Position numbers and translations under genes: made by a program
Shown: positions 19,462 through 30,439 of the stretch, one piece after another
Layout: each line of letters starts with the position of its first letter
How positions within the stretch are numbered: position 1 is the first letter of the stretch
The notes under the pieces: generated by a model
The model's database searches: none
Seen by the model: only the letters and a program-made list of their open reading frames with translations
What the model was told of the DNA's origin: nothing
DNA from: Pseudocercospora fijiensis CIRAD86
Taxonomy: Eukaryota > Ascomycota > Dothideomycetes > Mycosphaerellales > Mycosphaerellaceae
DNA length: 64,000 nucleotides
Direction of reading: 5' to 3'
NCBI RefSeq assembly: GCF_000340215.1
Contig: NW_006921536.1
Location: 3,015,016-3,079,015, forward strand

Positions 19462-21113
19462 ATGACTGTGAGCTCTGCGTCCTTCGGGGAAGACTTCAAC
19501 GAGAAAGATATGGACTTCGTTCGGTCTACACCTACTACCTCAGCACCTAGCTCAGCGCTTGACGAAACATATGACGTTCACAAAAAACATGCCGGCGAGA
19601 CGATCAAGCCCAGCGAATTCAAGAAAGTCTTACGGAAGATCGACCGGCGCATAATACCGGTATTATGGCTCCTGTTCCTACTACAGCAACTGGATAAGAA
19701 CGGCATCAACTATGCTTCAGCATACGGGCTGCAAAAGGGCACTCACCTTCATGGTCAGCAGTACTCGTGGCTGGCAAGTATCTTCTACTTCGGATACCTT
19801 CTCGGGCAATGGCCTAGCGGATATCTCATGCAGAAGCTTCCCATCGGCAAGTTCTTGTCAGTGACGACTTTGCTTTGGGGTGTGATCCTCCTCACTACAC
19901 CAGGTAAGAATTTGCCTTGTTTCTTAGCAAAGATACCTGGCTGATGCATTCACAGCTTGCCACAACTTCGCTGGCATTGCAGCGAACAGATTCCTGCTGG
20001 GCTTCGTAGAAGCAGCTGTCAATCCCGGCTTTGTGCTCATCATGGGCATGTGGTACACATCCTCTGAACAGCCCCTACGTCTGGAATCGTATTACTGTAC
20101 CAATGGAATTGCAACCATGTTCGGAGGCCTGATCGGTTACGCGGTAGGACATATCAGCTCCGGCCTCGCCAAATGGATGTACATCTTCATCATTTTCGGC
20201 TCTATCAGCTTCGCAGCTGGTGTCTATGCGTTGACTACGTTACCGGATCTTCCTTCGAAGGCCAAGTTCCTGACTGAGAGGGAGCGCTACGTGGCCGTCG
20301 AGCGAGTTGCCAAAAACAAACAGGGCATCAAGAACAGCAACTTTTCAAAGTACCAGGCATGGCAGACCATCTATGATCCAAAGACGTGGCTCCTATTCGT
20401 TCTTGCTGTCGGTGCGCAAGTACCCAACTCAGCACTGACCAGCTTCACTTCGATCATTCTAAAGTCCTTCGGCTTCGGGACCTTGGGCACTCAGTATCTA
20501 CAAATCCCGGGCGGAGCAGTACAATTCCTCTCTTTACTAGGAGGTGGCATCATCTGCTCCAAGTTCCCGAACATACGATGCGCGACCATGATTGTGGCCA
20601 ACCTGATCTGCATAGTCGGCTCCGGGCTACTGGTGGGGCTTCCAGATAGCAACAAATGGGGCAGACTGGTCGCCATCTGGCTCTGCTACTTCCAAGGTCT
20701 CGGGTTCTCGATGTCCTTAACAATGGTCAGCTCAAACATCAGTGGCTTCACAAAGAAGCAGCTCACAGCGGCCATCCTTTATACAGGGTACTGCGTAGGG
20801 AACATCATTGGACCGCAGACATTCAAGGACAGCGAAGCACCTGGCTACCATTCAGCATATGTCGCGTCAGTATTGCTTTTCTCCCCATATGCGATTGGTC
20901 ACTGACAGGTGTTCCAGCATGCTTATCGGCTACACCATCAAGCTCCTCGCCGTCTGCGTCCTCTACTTTTACATGTGGTCCGTCAACAAGAAGCGTGACA
21001 GGGATGCTGCCACTCGAGGCATAGCCAGCGATGAGGAAGAGAAGGCTGCGATTGAGCAAGGAATGCATGATATGACTGAGCTTGACAACAAGGGGTTTAG
21101 GTACTCGCTCTGA
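19462..21113 (+). CDS. MFS permease, anion:cation symporter (Dal5-like) family
   Basis: Three exons: 19462-19903, 19956-20865 and 20918-21113. Introns are 19904-19955 (GTAAGA..CACAG) and 20866-20917 (GTCAGT..TCCAG). The product has 515 residues with about 12 membrane helices. The N-terminal DRRIIPVLWLLFLLQQLDKN, then the LLGQWPSGYLMQKLP loop and ANRFLLGFVEAAVNPGF are hallmarks of the ACS family, whose fungal members import allantoate, nicotinate, pantothenate, biotin or dipeptides across the plasma membrane. Helix 11-12 region LTAAILYTGYCVGNIIGPQTF is intact. A central cytosolic loop of about 60 residues separates the two halves. The ATG at 19462 is the first in frame; an earlier TTG is not used. 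The donor GTCAGT is weak but is the only choice that rejoins GYHSAYVA to MLIGYTIKLL. Substrate cannot be read from sequence. Confidence 0.9.
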
Positions 21114-21353
21114 GAATACCAAGGACCACTCGATATCACAACTCTTCTTTCCGCAGGCCGACGTAACGTGTGCTTTCTGCGAGTTACTGTGGTATTCCGC
21201 ATCTTGCTCGAGTTAGAACTCACCCGAACCGCCAAGACTTTTCATCGCGGCGTTTGCATGCAGGAGAAGATTTATAAGTCAAGTCCAAGCTGGCAAGCAA
21301 TTTATTGACTTTGCAAATCTCTGGAAAGAGGATCGACAACCTCGACGCGACCT

Positions 21354-22527
21354 ATGCAGACAATGGAGACCTGCGCTTCATGCGCCGATGTCGTGCCGCG
21401 ACCTATCCTCACTTGCTTCGAATGCAGCGCCAGGAACGCTGAGGCAATTTCGCCAGCCTACTGCAGCACCAGATGCCGATCTGATCACCGCGACATTCAT
21501 CTTCGTCACTGCAATCAGAAAGATGTGCTCCGAGGCATGTATCGGGCCGGCGATCTCTTGCAAAGCGCATTCTATCTTTGGCGCAGAGTGGCTTTCGACA
21601 TGAATGTGAAGTCAATTGAGAAAGTCAACGACATACTTGTCCTGCACGACGACATCACCAGAGTTGCTGACGGCCAGACCATATTCTTCAAGTTTCCTGC
21701 CTCAATGGTGCCAGATGCAGTTGATCAAAAGAAGCTCTTGAGTTTTCTAGCCTGCACGGATGGAATTGGGTACATGTATGAGCTGGCCAGGAGACTGCTT
21801 TCAGGTCAGCATAACCAAGACCATATCTTCGGGGGGAACTACTGATAACTTGATAGATTATGCTCTCGTCGTCGAAGAGCTTGGATTGGAAGACCCGCGA
21901 CTCGAGAACAAGCTCAAGCGATACTACACAACCGGAGGCTGTTTTCCCAACGATGTCAGTCATGCAGTTCTCGCAGTTGAACATCGCAATGGTGAATCAT
22001 ACATCATCGATCTGTCTTGTGCTCAGTTTGGGTATTACGAGCCGGTCACTCCATTCAACCAATACTTTCACGGCAGAGCAGGTATTATCAAAGATGTCAA
22101 TGCCCATGGTTGTATCATGGTTCTACACAAGCAGGCAGCTTTTGGAGCAGGACTTTTGGCCATGCAGCATTTTGGGACTGGAGGAGATCTTCGCATCAAC
22201 AAGGCATATCGCGAGCTGTACAAGATCTTCAATTCAACCGTCGACAGCTGGGAAGGAGAGCATGAGATCCCAGTCGCTGATATCTTGCGCTGCGAAGGAG
22301 AGTCCTTTGCGAGATATCAGCAAAGCCTACTGTCAAGAATTGAGAGCGAGATGAAGCGTTGGATCTCAGAGTGGGAAGATAAAGGCTGTCCCATGCCTAT
22401 TCTGAAAAATTCCGAGAAGAAATTGACTTTGGAGGAGCAAGAAATGCTTCCACCATACGCACCGGTCAAGAAGGCCTCGAAAGATCATTATTCCAAAGCC
22501 ATCAGGGATATCTTCGTAGCTGAATAG
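21354..22527 (+). CDS. MYND-type zinc-finger protein, fungal-specific
   Basis: Two exons, 21354-21804 and 21857-22527, joined over a 52-bp intron (GTCAGC..GATAG), giving 373 residues. Residues 7-53 form a MYND finger: CASC, CFEC, YCSTRCRSDH, HLRHC, a protein-interaction zinc module. The remainder has the segments GGCFPNDVSHAVLAVEHRNG, IDLSCAQFGYYEPVTPF and IMVLHKQAAFGAG. I cannot name this part, but it is well conserved in style with no low complexity. Splicing restores LLSDYALVVEELG. The last codons are repeated downstream in an imperfect 120-bp tandem duplication that also repeats an in-frame stop. Convergent with the Argonaute gene, whose stop lies 300 bp away. Molecular role unknown. Confidence 0.8.
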
Positions 22528-22741
22528 CATGGATGTCGTGAATAGACTCAAGTGCGTGGTGGGATTCCGTTGAAACACTGCTGAGAGGGAGAGTGCGAAG
22601 ACACTGGTCTGAAGTTGGCTATCAAGAATATCTTCGTGGCTCAATAGCATGAATGCCGTGAAGAGACTTGAGTGCGTGGTGGGCTTTCCGTTGAAATGCT
22701 ACCGAGAGGAAGAGTGCGAAGACCGTGGTCTAAAGTTGGCT
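22501..22741. repeat. Imperfect 120-bp tandem duplication at the 3' end of the MYND gene
   Basis: 22501-22620 and 22621-22741 align along their whole length (one small insertion, scattered substitutions). Unit 1 contains the last eight sense codons and the TAG stop of the MYND gene; unit 2 has the same reading (IKNIFVAQ then TAG). Confidence 0.9.
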
Positions 22742-22826
22742 ATCTGTCAAGCTACCATCCTACGCTTTTCCAATCACCTCGCTCTCCCCAATATCGCTCC
22801 GACCCGGACAACCGTCTCCTTCTCAC

Positions 22827-25800
22827 TCACAAGTAGAACATGACTCCATCCATATTTTCGTGCCAAGGGTTGCGTCTCGTGAACCCATACTTCATCTGCT
22901 GATTAGGGTTTGGGCGGTAGTACGGTCGATTGCGAAGCTCATTCTTGACAAAGTCGTTGTAATGCGTGAAAGTCTCGTTGCGTTGACGGTCTCGTGAGGC
23001 ACGGTAGGCTTGATCGTTCTGGCGAGTCAGCCAGTGACGAAGGTACGCACGACCTCTGTCGCAGAGACGATCTGCATAGTATGCTGGAGCGCAGTACGAG
23101 ACGCCTTTGGTGGCACGAGCGTAGGCGTAGCAGAAATCGTGAGTCTAGGAGGACGAGGTTAGCATTTGACAAAGGAGTAGAGTTTGAATGATGGTCAGGG
23201 GAGGGACTTGACTTACCACTTTTTGAAGCTCGTCTGCCGTGAATTGCATGTTGTTGGTCAGGGTGAAGTAGTGAGCAGATCTTCCAGTGCCGATGATAGG
23301 CTGGTGAGACTGGAGATAGAAATCGAGGGAATGGGGGTGGGTGATGACTTGATCAACGACCAAACCGGGACGAACGTTTCCACATGTGTTGAATGGCTGC
23401 TTCTTGACTTCGGCGTCGGCAGCTTGCAGGGCGTAGAAGCGAGTGTTGTGGCGCTTTCCGACGACAACATAGGTCAAGCTGAAGGGCTCTTCCAGGCCGG
23501 TCTTGTCTTCAAAGAAGTCTGGTGCCTGTGCCTCATCGTGCTTCTTCTTATCGCCGGGTCGAGGGACTGGAAGTGGCCATGGGTTACGGCGGGTATCCAG
23601 CACTGCATTTTCATCCGCGTTCTGGGATCGCCAATTGAGATACTCGCGTGCCCAATTGTATGCCTGCTGGATCTGAGGAATCTCGTAAAGCCGAACTCTT
23701 TCGTACTGCGACTCGGAGACTCCATCTCGGTAGAATAGCATGTTTGCAGGCAGACGCTTTTCATGCTTTTCTGCCCAATCGATCAAGCGCTCCTTGACCA
23801 TGTCGCCCAGCTCAACAATGTCTTCTTGTCTGCCGCGCTGCAGCCGCATTGAGCCAGGAAAGTGCATGAAGTCGTCCTCAGTCGTGCCAACAACAGCCGC
23901 GATCGATGGCGTACCTGGGCTGGAAGACGTCGGCGGATGCGTCACATCAGCACCAAGGACGATCGTGTTGCTGAGTCGATTTGGCGTCTTCAAAGCCGCG
24001 AAACCTTGGGTGCCAAGATCGTGATTGACTCCTGCGGAGCGCATGTTGAACTTCAATGCGATGTTCGATGCAGCCTGAGCGTTGAAAGCTGTCAGCCGCT
24101 TCTCATCCTGTATACAGAATACAGTCTGAATGCCTAGCTGCAGCTCGGCGACACGCTTGATGAACGCATACTGGTCTTGATTCTTCTCTTTGATCAGCAC
24201 CAGCAAGACAGTACGAAGCCCATCTCCAAGCTGCGCGGCCAAAAGCTGTTGGATCACAGTCTCATATTGCGGTGTAGGCTGTCGACTGCGGATAGCATGA
24301 TCGGGTGGTGGCGTATTGACACGGAATCGAGCTGTTGTGCCGCCGATGCCGTGGCCGGCCAGTGCCACCCGCAGCGTCTCAAGATTGTCCTGGATCTGCC
24401 TATCTTCGTGGTGTCTGCTCGTCAAGTTGAGAGCCACTGGCCTCGTGATACCCGGACAGTTCTTGAATCTCACTTTGATGAGATCCCAAGAAGCATTGTT
24501 GGCTTGTTTGTATCCGCCGCTGTAGCGGATCTGAGGGATCTGTAGCCAATGGCCAGGGATCCGAAGCATGTCATTGCCGACTGTCATGCCGAACTTAGCA
24601 TTCAGATTGGCTGCTTGAGCTGGCGATTGGAGCTCGAACATAGCGCGGCCTGCGCTCGTGATGCGTTGCACAGATTGGCTGGGAAACATACGCGCAGCAT
24701 TGATCATGTTGCTGATAGCGTGACTGCCCAAAGGACTGCCAAAACGCTGGAATTCCACAATCTCAAGTGCTGTCGCTGGATACCATCCCTCAATGCCCAT
24801 CGTGTCCCCACTGCTTGTTGCTAACTTGATCGAGGCAATGTTCTTGGCAAAATCGATGCGCTGGCTGGGATAGAAATGATGACCATTGTTCGCCGGATCT
24901 CGATACCATTCCCAAATGGTTTGATTTGGATTGTCGATCGTTCGTTGCTGCGAGACATTGTCGCCGCTGATGTCTCGAATGAAGCGATATTCAGTTCTTT
25001 GCCCTCGCGTTGCCCAGCTCGGAGGCCCAACGTTGTAAGTGATCCTGACTTTCACACCTTTCAGGAGACCAAGCCGCTGTCTAGTAGTCGATCCAGCTCC
25101 AACAGAGTTCAAGAAATCTTGAACAGTCAAACGAGCGAAGAAGGCTGAAGTGGCGGTATTCATGTTGACAAGGAAGTTGCTGACACCTGGTCGAACAGAG
25201 AGAAAGAATCCGCTCAAAGCGATCAAGGCATTGTGGTTATTGGGTGGATATGTCTGCAGTGGATTCGGAACCTGCGTAGTGCTGAAACCTTTATTGCCCG
25301 AGGTGAACTCAACGCTTTGTCCTGGAGAGCGAGCAGCATCGCTCAAGAAGGCATTGAATCCGCGAAGAAGAACTCCAGGGCGGCTGTTCCTGTCGCTACC
25401 TGCCGCAGGATCATTGAATTGCTGAAGGTCGCATGGTATCGTGAACTCATAGTAGATGTTCAGCTGGTGGACTTGCAACAGCTCGCCGCACTCATTGGGA
25501 TATTGGCCAGGTTGAGAAATGGGAAGCGCAAGTTGCCGATTGCCAGATGCGACCTTGAACAGCGGCGTGATGCTCCAAATAAGCTGATAGTCGGTAGCCC
25601 AGTGTTTGGTCTGGCCATCGGACACTTGAAGTTCAGTAATCTGGCCCAGGAAATGATCCAAAATAAGCTTTCTGTCAGCACGCTTGTGAACTTGTTGGCC
25701 TCCAGATCTGACCATTTCAAGACTGTAGACATAGACCTCCTTTGGTGTTGTCAGGTTGAAATAGTTCGTTGCAATCGTGGAGCCAGGTTCGCTGGCTTGA

Positions 25801-26246
25801 AATGCATCACGAAGCCCGTGATTGTACTTGATGGCCTGCAAGTTGGTGTTGTCGTTCGGATCTGTTCCTTCATTGCGGGCAATAGCTTGGGCATACGTCT
25901 CTATGGTTTTGAGGGCAGAGTTGGCATCGGTAGAAACTCTTCCACCCATACCACCTATTCCACCCATTCCACCTCTTCCGCCCATTCCTCCTCTTCCACC
26001 CATTCCGCCCATTCCTCCTCTTCCACCCATTCCGCCCATTCCTCCTCTTCCACCCATTCCGCCCATTCCTCCTCTTCCACCCATTCCGCCCATTCCTCCT
26101 CTTCCACCCATTCCACCCATTCCTCCTCTTCCGCCAATTCCACCTCCTCCACCTCCTCCACCTCCTCCACGACCTCCATAACCACCGCGAAAGCCACCAC
26201 GACCACCACCACGAGAAGTATTGAAGCCAGAGTTGTTTGAGTTCAT
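22827..26246 (-). CDS. AGO: Argonaute (PAZ-PIWI) protein with Gly/Met/Arg-rich N-terminus
   Basis: Two exons, 26246-23217 and 23144-22827, separated by a 72-bp intron (GTAAGT..CCTAG); 1115 residues. Residues 1-110 are RGG-like followed by repeats of GGMGGRGGM; then ArgoN, linker and PAZ (about 120-520), Mid and PIWI (about 600-1080). PIWI catalytic residues appear present: Asp in VLGADVTHPP (about 767), Asp in LFYRDGVSESQ (about 837) and His in GTGRSAHYF (about 992). Splicing joins ADELQKV to THDFCYAYARATKGVSYC, the conserved C-terminal PIWI block, and the protein ends in MDGVMFYL, the usual hydrophobic Argonaute C-terminus. It would bind small RNAs and silence matching transcripts (quelling- or meiotic-silencing-type). 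Which paralogue (QDE-2 or SMS-2 class) is not decidable here. The start is the only ATG before the Gly-rich run. Confidence 0.93.
25940..26180 (-). repeat. Coding minisatellite in the Argonaute N-terminus
   Basis: Nested 9-, 18- and 24-bp units encode GGM, GGR and combinations; the sequence is nearly pure repeat, so length variation between strains is likely. Confidence 0.85.
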
Positions 26247-26815
26247 GATGGGTGCAGAAACGAGTAGTGCTGTACGATGGGAATTGAGAAAACGATCTCG
26301 ATAAAGGAAGAAGAAAACAGCATTGCGGGAGATCGATCTGGCAAATAAATTACGATGACTGCTTGCTGGCCATGATTAGATTGTGAGACATGCGACATAC
26401 CTGCAGAAATTTGTTCGAGCAAATAGCGAGCCAGAAAAGCGATGTAGCAAACGATGGTTCAGATTTTTGGGACGAATTGCTTTGTCGTTCCTTCCCGTCT
26501 GCATAAGGCGTGTCTGACAACGATATGACCCAGGTGGATCATGTAGGGTCGGATGTATGTCTCGGAACGGATGCGTGCATGCATAGTAAAGCCAGCATAT
26601 GTCCAAGAGGAAAAATTGCAGCGGTCTGCTGACAGCGCCGAGTCTGGAGAACGTGAAGTGTGGAGACGCACGAATAGGAAATGTATCGAGAGATTCAAGC
26701 TTCGGAAAATGAGGTTCGCAAAATGGTGCCGGTTTGATAGTACCTTCCTAATGTCACATATGTTAGAGAGCAAAATTAGCCCAAATCACTATCATCGATG
26801 CGTAAAGCGCAAGAC
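26247..26815. other. Intergenic, Argonaute promoter side and kinase 3' flank
   Basis: 569 bp. A minus-strand open frame (26459-26773) follows the kinase stop and could be a retained or alternative 3' exon, because the kinase stop overlaps a consensus splice donor. Otherwise nothing is recognisable. Confidence 0.4.
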
Positions 26816-28060
26816 TTACTCAGCATCAACGGCAGGAGGCGGTGTAAGAGCCCAGAGGTGCTCATCCACATGGTAGTCACCGGCAGCAATCATGTCCTGC
26901 CTGATTAGACGAAGATAGTGGACATCTTCAAGCAGACCAGTCTTGGGGTCGAAGTTGGCAGAGCCACGAGCTTCCGTATCTGTCATTAGCAAAGTCTGCA
27001 GAATGAGTGGTATCATCTGCTTGTGCTCATAGTCAGTCTTGTACGTGTCACGCCGATAGCCTTCTGGTAACAAGATCTTTGTGAAGTCATGACCTGGCGG
27101 CGGAGGATCGTCCTGGCCGAGGACGAGACATTCCAGTATCAGGCCAATGGCATACATGTCGGAAGGCGTGGCCCGTTCTTCGGCGAGTTTGAGATACAGC
27201 GGAAAGGTCTCCTCCGTACACTCGACCATAGGGGATCCGACAATGGCCACGTCTTCGGGAGCGTGGAACATTTCTGTGCCGGCGCTGACACAATGATAAT
27301 ATTTTCCAGCTGGCTTGGCACCGCCGAAATCTCCGATCACGAGAGTCGGGAGGTCGTCGACTTTCCGTGGTTTGCTCCATTTTAAGAACACATTCTCTGG
27401 TTTGAGATCGCCGTGTACGATGGACTTGAAGCCGGGGTCAACGGTGTACTTCCCATGACCGCAATATCGCAGACCATGATGAATGAACGCCATAGCTTCC
27501 AGAAGCTGAATCGTGGCATGCAAGACGAAGCTGTCTGGAATTTCTTTGTTTTTCTGGATGAAGTGATGCGCCTGGACGTACAAATCGCCGCCGTTGCAAT
27601 GTTCCATGAATATTTCGTATTGTCCGGGCTCGGCAGACCTGTCTTCATCGCGGCTGCAAGAGAACAACCTGACGATGTTGGGATGCGGCTTCATCAGGTT
27701 AGCAATCACTGCATCATTCGGATATTTGTACCTGCCTCGATCCCATAGGCAACGATTGTGTTCGTGGAGCTCGACTGGTCTGACGACCTTGCGGACGACG
27801 ATCACTCCGGTTGATTGACTTTGCAAGAAGGAGACTTGACCCTCGCCGGTGGCTGCTAGTGTCCGACGGATGTCGTAATGTTCTTCGCTAGAATAGGTCT
27901 GCTCCACTTGAGCTTCCGCTTTCAGGAGAGTTGCTTCTGTAGTAGTCCCTATGACTTTCTGTCCTGTCCAAAGAGCAGCCGCGGAGTTGGATGTCATCGC
28001 AATTGCGGAGCTGAGCTTCTGGAGCCGGGTCGGCTTTGGAGATTGTTGAGGTAGATGCAT
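26816..28060 (-). CDS. Serine/threonine protein kinase-like protein
   Basis: 414 residues without intron. Kinase landmarks in order: Gly-loop-like ATGEGQVSF (about 71), VIVVRKVV (lysine), EIFMEHCNGGDLY hinge, catalytic loop SIVHGDLKPENVFL, LVIGDFGGAK (DFG) and SAGTEMFHAPE (APE motif). The catalytic Arg of HRD is Gly, as in HGD kinases. The Lys, Asp, Asn and DFG Asp are retained, so activity is plausible. An acidic insert (TEETFPLYLKLAEERATPSDMYAIGLI) precedes the F-helix Asp (PSDMYAIG). I cannot assign a pathway; it looks like an orphan fungal kinase. The TAA stop sits inside GTAAGT (26819-26814), so an alternative C-terminus by splicing is possible. It is the last intact gene before the repeat block. 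Confidence 0.82.
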   Translation of the reverse strand: MHLPQQSPKPTRLQKLSSAIAMTSNSAAALWTGQKVIGTTTEATLLKAEAQVEQTYSSEEHYDIRRTLAATGEGQVSFLQSQSTGVIVVRKVVRPVELHEHNRCLWDRGRYKYPNDAVIANLMKPHPNIVRLFSCSRDEDRSAEPGQYEIFMEHCNGGDLYVQAHHFIQKNKEIPDSFVLHATIQLLEAMAFIHHGLRYCGHGKYTVDPGFKSIVHGDLKPENVFLKWSKPRKVDDLPTLVIGDFGGAKPAGKYYHCVSAGTEMFHAPEDVAIVGSPMVECTEETFPLYLKLAEERATPSDMYAIGLILECLVLGQDDPPPPGHDFTKILLPEGYRRDTYKTDYEHKQMIPLILQTLLMTDTEARGSANFDPKTGLLEDVHYLRLIRQDMIAAGDYHVDEHLWALTPPPAVDAE

Positions 28061-28613
28061 GGTGTCGGCGAGAGCGAGATGTAGGAGTTCTCGGTGGAAG
28101 ATGCTGCGAAGATCGATAGTGCCGGCACTATCTTCGTAGATGGTAGGGCTCTCGCGCGGATGTCAGAAAGGTGTTCCAAAGTGGGCTCGAAGGCAAGATA
28201 GTGAGAACTGATATATAATGTTGTGAAGACAGACAAAGACTTGATCATGCTTCATGTAGAGCTGCGAACAAAGAGCACAATACGATTCTCCACATTGTGA
28301 ATTCCGCAACAAGAGCATTGTCAGGAAGGCTTCGAGGAGCCGGGAAAACGTACAATGGGATATGTACATGCTCAGTGAACCGATGCTATCTCAGAAGTTT
28401 CGGTGAAATGAGTCAGAGATGATGGAGAGCGTCGACTTCGAACCGAAATCCACGTTGCAGTAAAGCAATCGATAGTGTAGCTTCGCAAGATCCGCTGCCA
28501 GCTCTATGTCAGAGAAGGCACGCAGGCAGAGAGCAAGCAGGGGATTTCTCTGCTGTATGATAGCGTGGCGGAGGGCCTCCAGTGAACGAGTGAACATGTC
28601 CCTGTTTGGGATA
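28061..28613. other. Intergenic, kinase promoter side, ends at the transposon junction
   Basis: 553 bp of normal composition with no recognisable gene. It stops at TA (28612-28613), the target duplication of the transposon. Confidence 0.5.
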
Positions 28614-28648
28614 TTCTGACACCAAAAAACCCTGAGCTTTTGAGCCGC
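28614..28648 (+). repeat. Left terminal inverted repeat of the Tc1-type element
   Basis: Begins TTCTGACACCAAAAAACCCT and ends GAGCCGC. Unlike the right copy it has kept its CpA/TpG sites. Confidence 0.9.
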
Positions 28649-28829
28649 AACCCCTCAGCTTCACTTTCCATACTAATTAGTTAGTAAATGAAGCATTCTT
28701 GTTCGCTATAGTCAGTTAGTCGTTCCACTATATCGTCTGTCTATATTATTGCTATTGCCGCTGCCTTCTACCGAGTCCGTATTGTCGCCCGCCTCGTACC
28801 TCGCCGTCGCCGCCGCCGCTTTCTACCTA

Positions 28830-29790
28830 TAGCTCCTTTTACTAACTAAGACAAGGCGGTTATCGAGCAGCTATTAAAGGATAGTGCAATAGCGAAGGAT
28901 ATATAGTTGTCGTAGCGTAAGCAGTATAGAAACGGGTCGTTTGCCGCGGTTAAGAGGTATAGTACGAGTTTAAAGCGATATAGTACGGTTTTTAGACCTA
29001 AAGGCAAACCTAGCCGCCTAAAGAAGATACTGCCGTATATAAGAGACTTCATTATAGACGTCCTAGCAGCGAAGGGCACTACCTAGTCCGACGAGTTACA
29101 AGACTAGATAGTAGCGGAGTTTAGTATATACGTATATCTATAAATAATAAGAAATTGCCTAAAGACATAGCAGATAACTAACAAGATTGCTTAGCGCTAG
29201 GCGTCTTAACGAGACTCTTAAGCAGAGCTAGCATACCTTATAAATATAGCTAGTTAGCGCGCGGATTAGATTGTCTTTATAGATAAGACCTATTATAGCG
29301 AGAGGTCTGCTATTCGAAGGCGTAGGTAGGCACCTAAAGGCTTTCCTTATATAACTAAGAACTATCTATACCGACTACAACGATATAGCGTGCTTTCGGT
29401 ATACTTAGTCGATAGTTAGATACCTAGAGCAACACTTATTAAGGAAGGCAGTATTAATAGCTAGACATTTATCGCATAGATGTAGGAGAAGCTCTTACCC
29501 CTTTATAATCTATATCTAGGTCTAAGGTCTATTATTATAATAGACAATTGCTCGACGTATAGCCGACGACTCGTACGCAATGTCTATCGCTAGTATAGTA
29601 TTATTGCGGACTTCCTTCTACTATACTTACTACATTTAAATCCAATCGAGCTATCCTTTAGGTTATTTAAGCACTAGATTAAGAGGCACTAGAGTGCTAT
29701 ACCTAAGTATAGCACGGATAACTAGCGAGCTAATTTTAAGCGTTATATAAGGCTAGTAGTAGATAGTTAGGGTAAAGGTATAGACTATAA
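28830..29790 (+). pseudogene. Tc1-like DDE transposase, RIP-degraded
   Basis: In one frame, with many TAG/TAA stops where Gln or Trp codons are expected, the sequence reads IVFIDKTYYSERSAIRRR, APKGFPYITKNYLYRLQRYS, IIIIDNCSTY and LHLNPIELSFRLFKH. The three acidic residues are at 29282 (D), 29543 (D) and 29648 (E), so the last two are separated by 34 residues: DD34E, the Tc1 signature. All lie in the same frame, so point mutations rather than indels inactivated it. Confidence 0.85.
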
Positions 29791-30439
29791 GAAGTTATTC
29801 AAGCACGCTAGTGTAACAGTATAGCAATTTAGCTTAGTATACTGCAATTCAATAGTCCGATTCTAGCTCTTAGACACGCAAATAAAAGCGCTTTATCGGC
29901 GCTATAACAGTATATAAAAATCCTATCTATCCGATAAGGCGTCGCTAAGTAGTGTCGCTTCAAAGGTAGTAGGTTGCATACTATAACAGATGCTAAGACT
30001 CCGCTTTTAGCTTGTCTACCTAGAAAGCCGAGTCTATTAACTTCGAGTATATAGAATATAGCGTATAGAGCACGTATCGACATGCAATTTTTTTGTAAAA
30101 TCTATAAAGGCATTTAGAATGTATTAGGAAATGTATATTATATATCCGATATAATTGTAGCATATAGTATTAAGATAAATGCGAAAAAGCGCTAGAAAGC
30201 CGAAAGGGTCTAGGGTCTAGGGGCGGGGGCTTAGCGGTAGCACATAGAGAAGCAACCTTTTGAAATGTATATAGTATGTACTATACAGATAGTATATAGA
30301 AAAACTGAATAGACAGAATCCGAGTATAACATATAGACTAACTTATCTGCAATTTTCGTAAGTATATATTGCGTAGTAGTAGTGCTATATTGCGATTACA
30401 AACCTATTCTCCTTAGCTTGCTATAGCTTAGCCCTCTGC

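Noticed and set aside
25955..26212. Glu/Val/Trp-repeat minus-strand frame
   Set aside because: Another frame of the Argonaute minisatellite.
25233..26240. 335-codon plus-strand frame with Ser/Thr/His repeats
   Set aside because: Antisense reading of the Argonaute gene; the repeats are the Gly/Met minisatellite read backwards.
1..28613. tRNA or 5S rRNA genes
   Set aside because: I looked for B-box-like GGTTCRA motifs with a suitable cloverleaf around them and found none, but an unaided scan could miss one.
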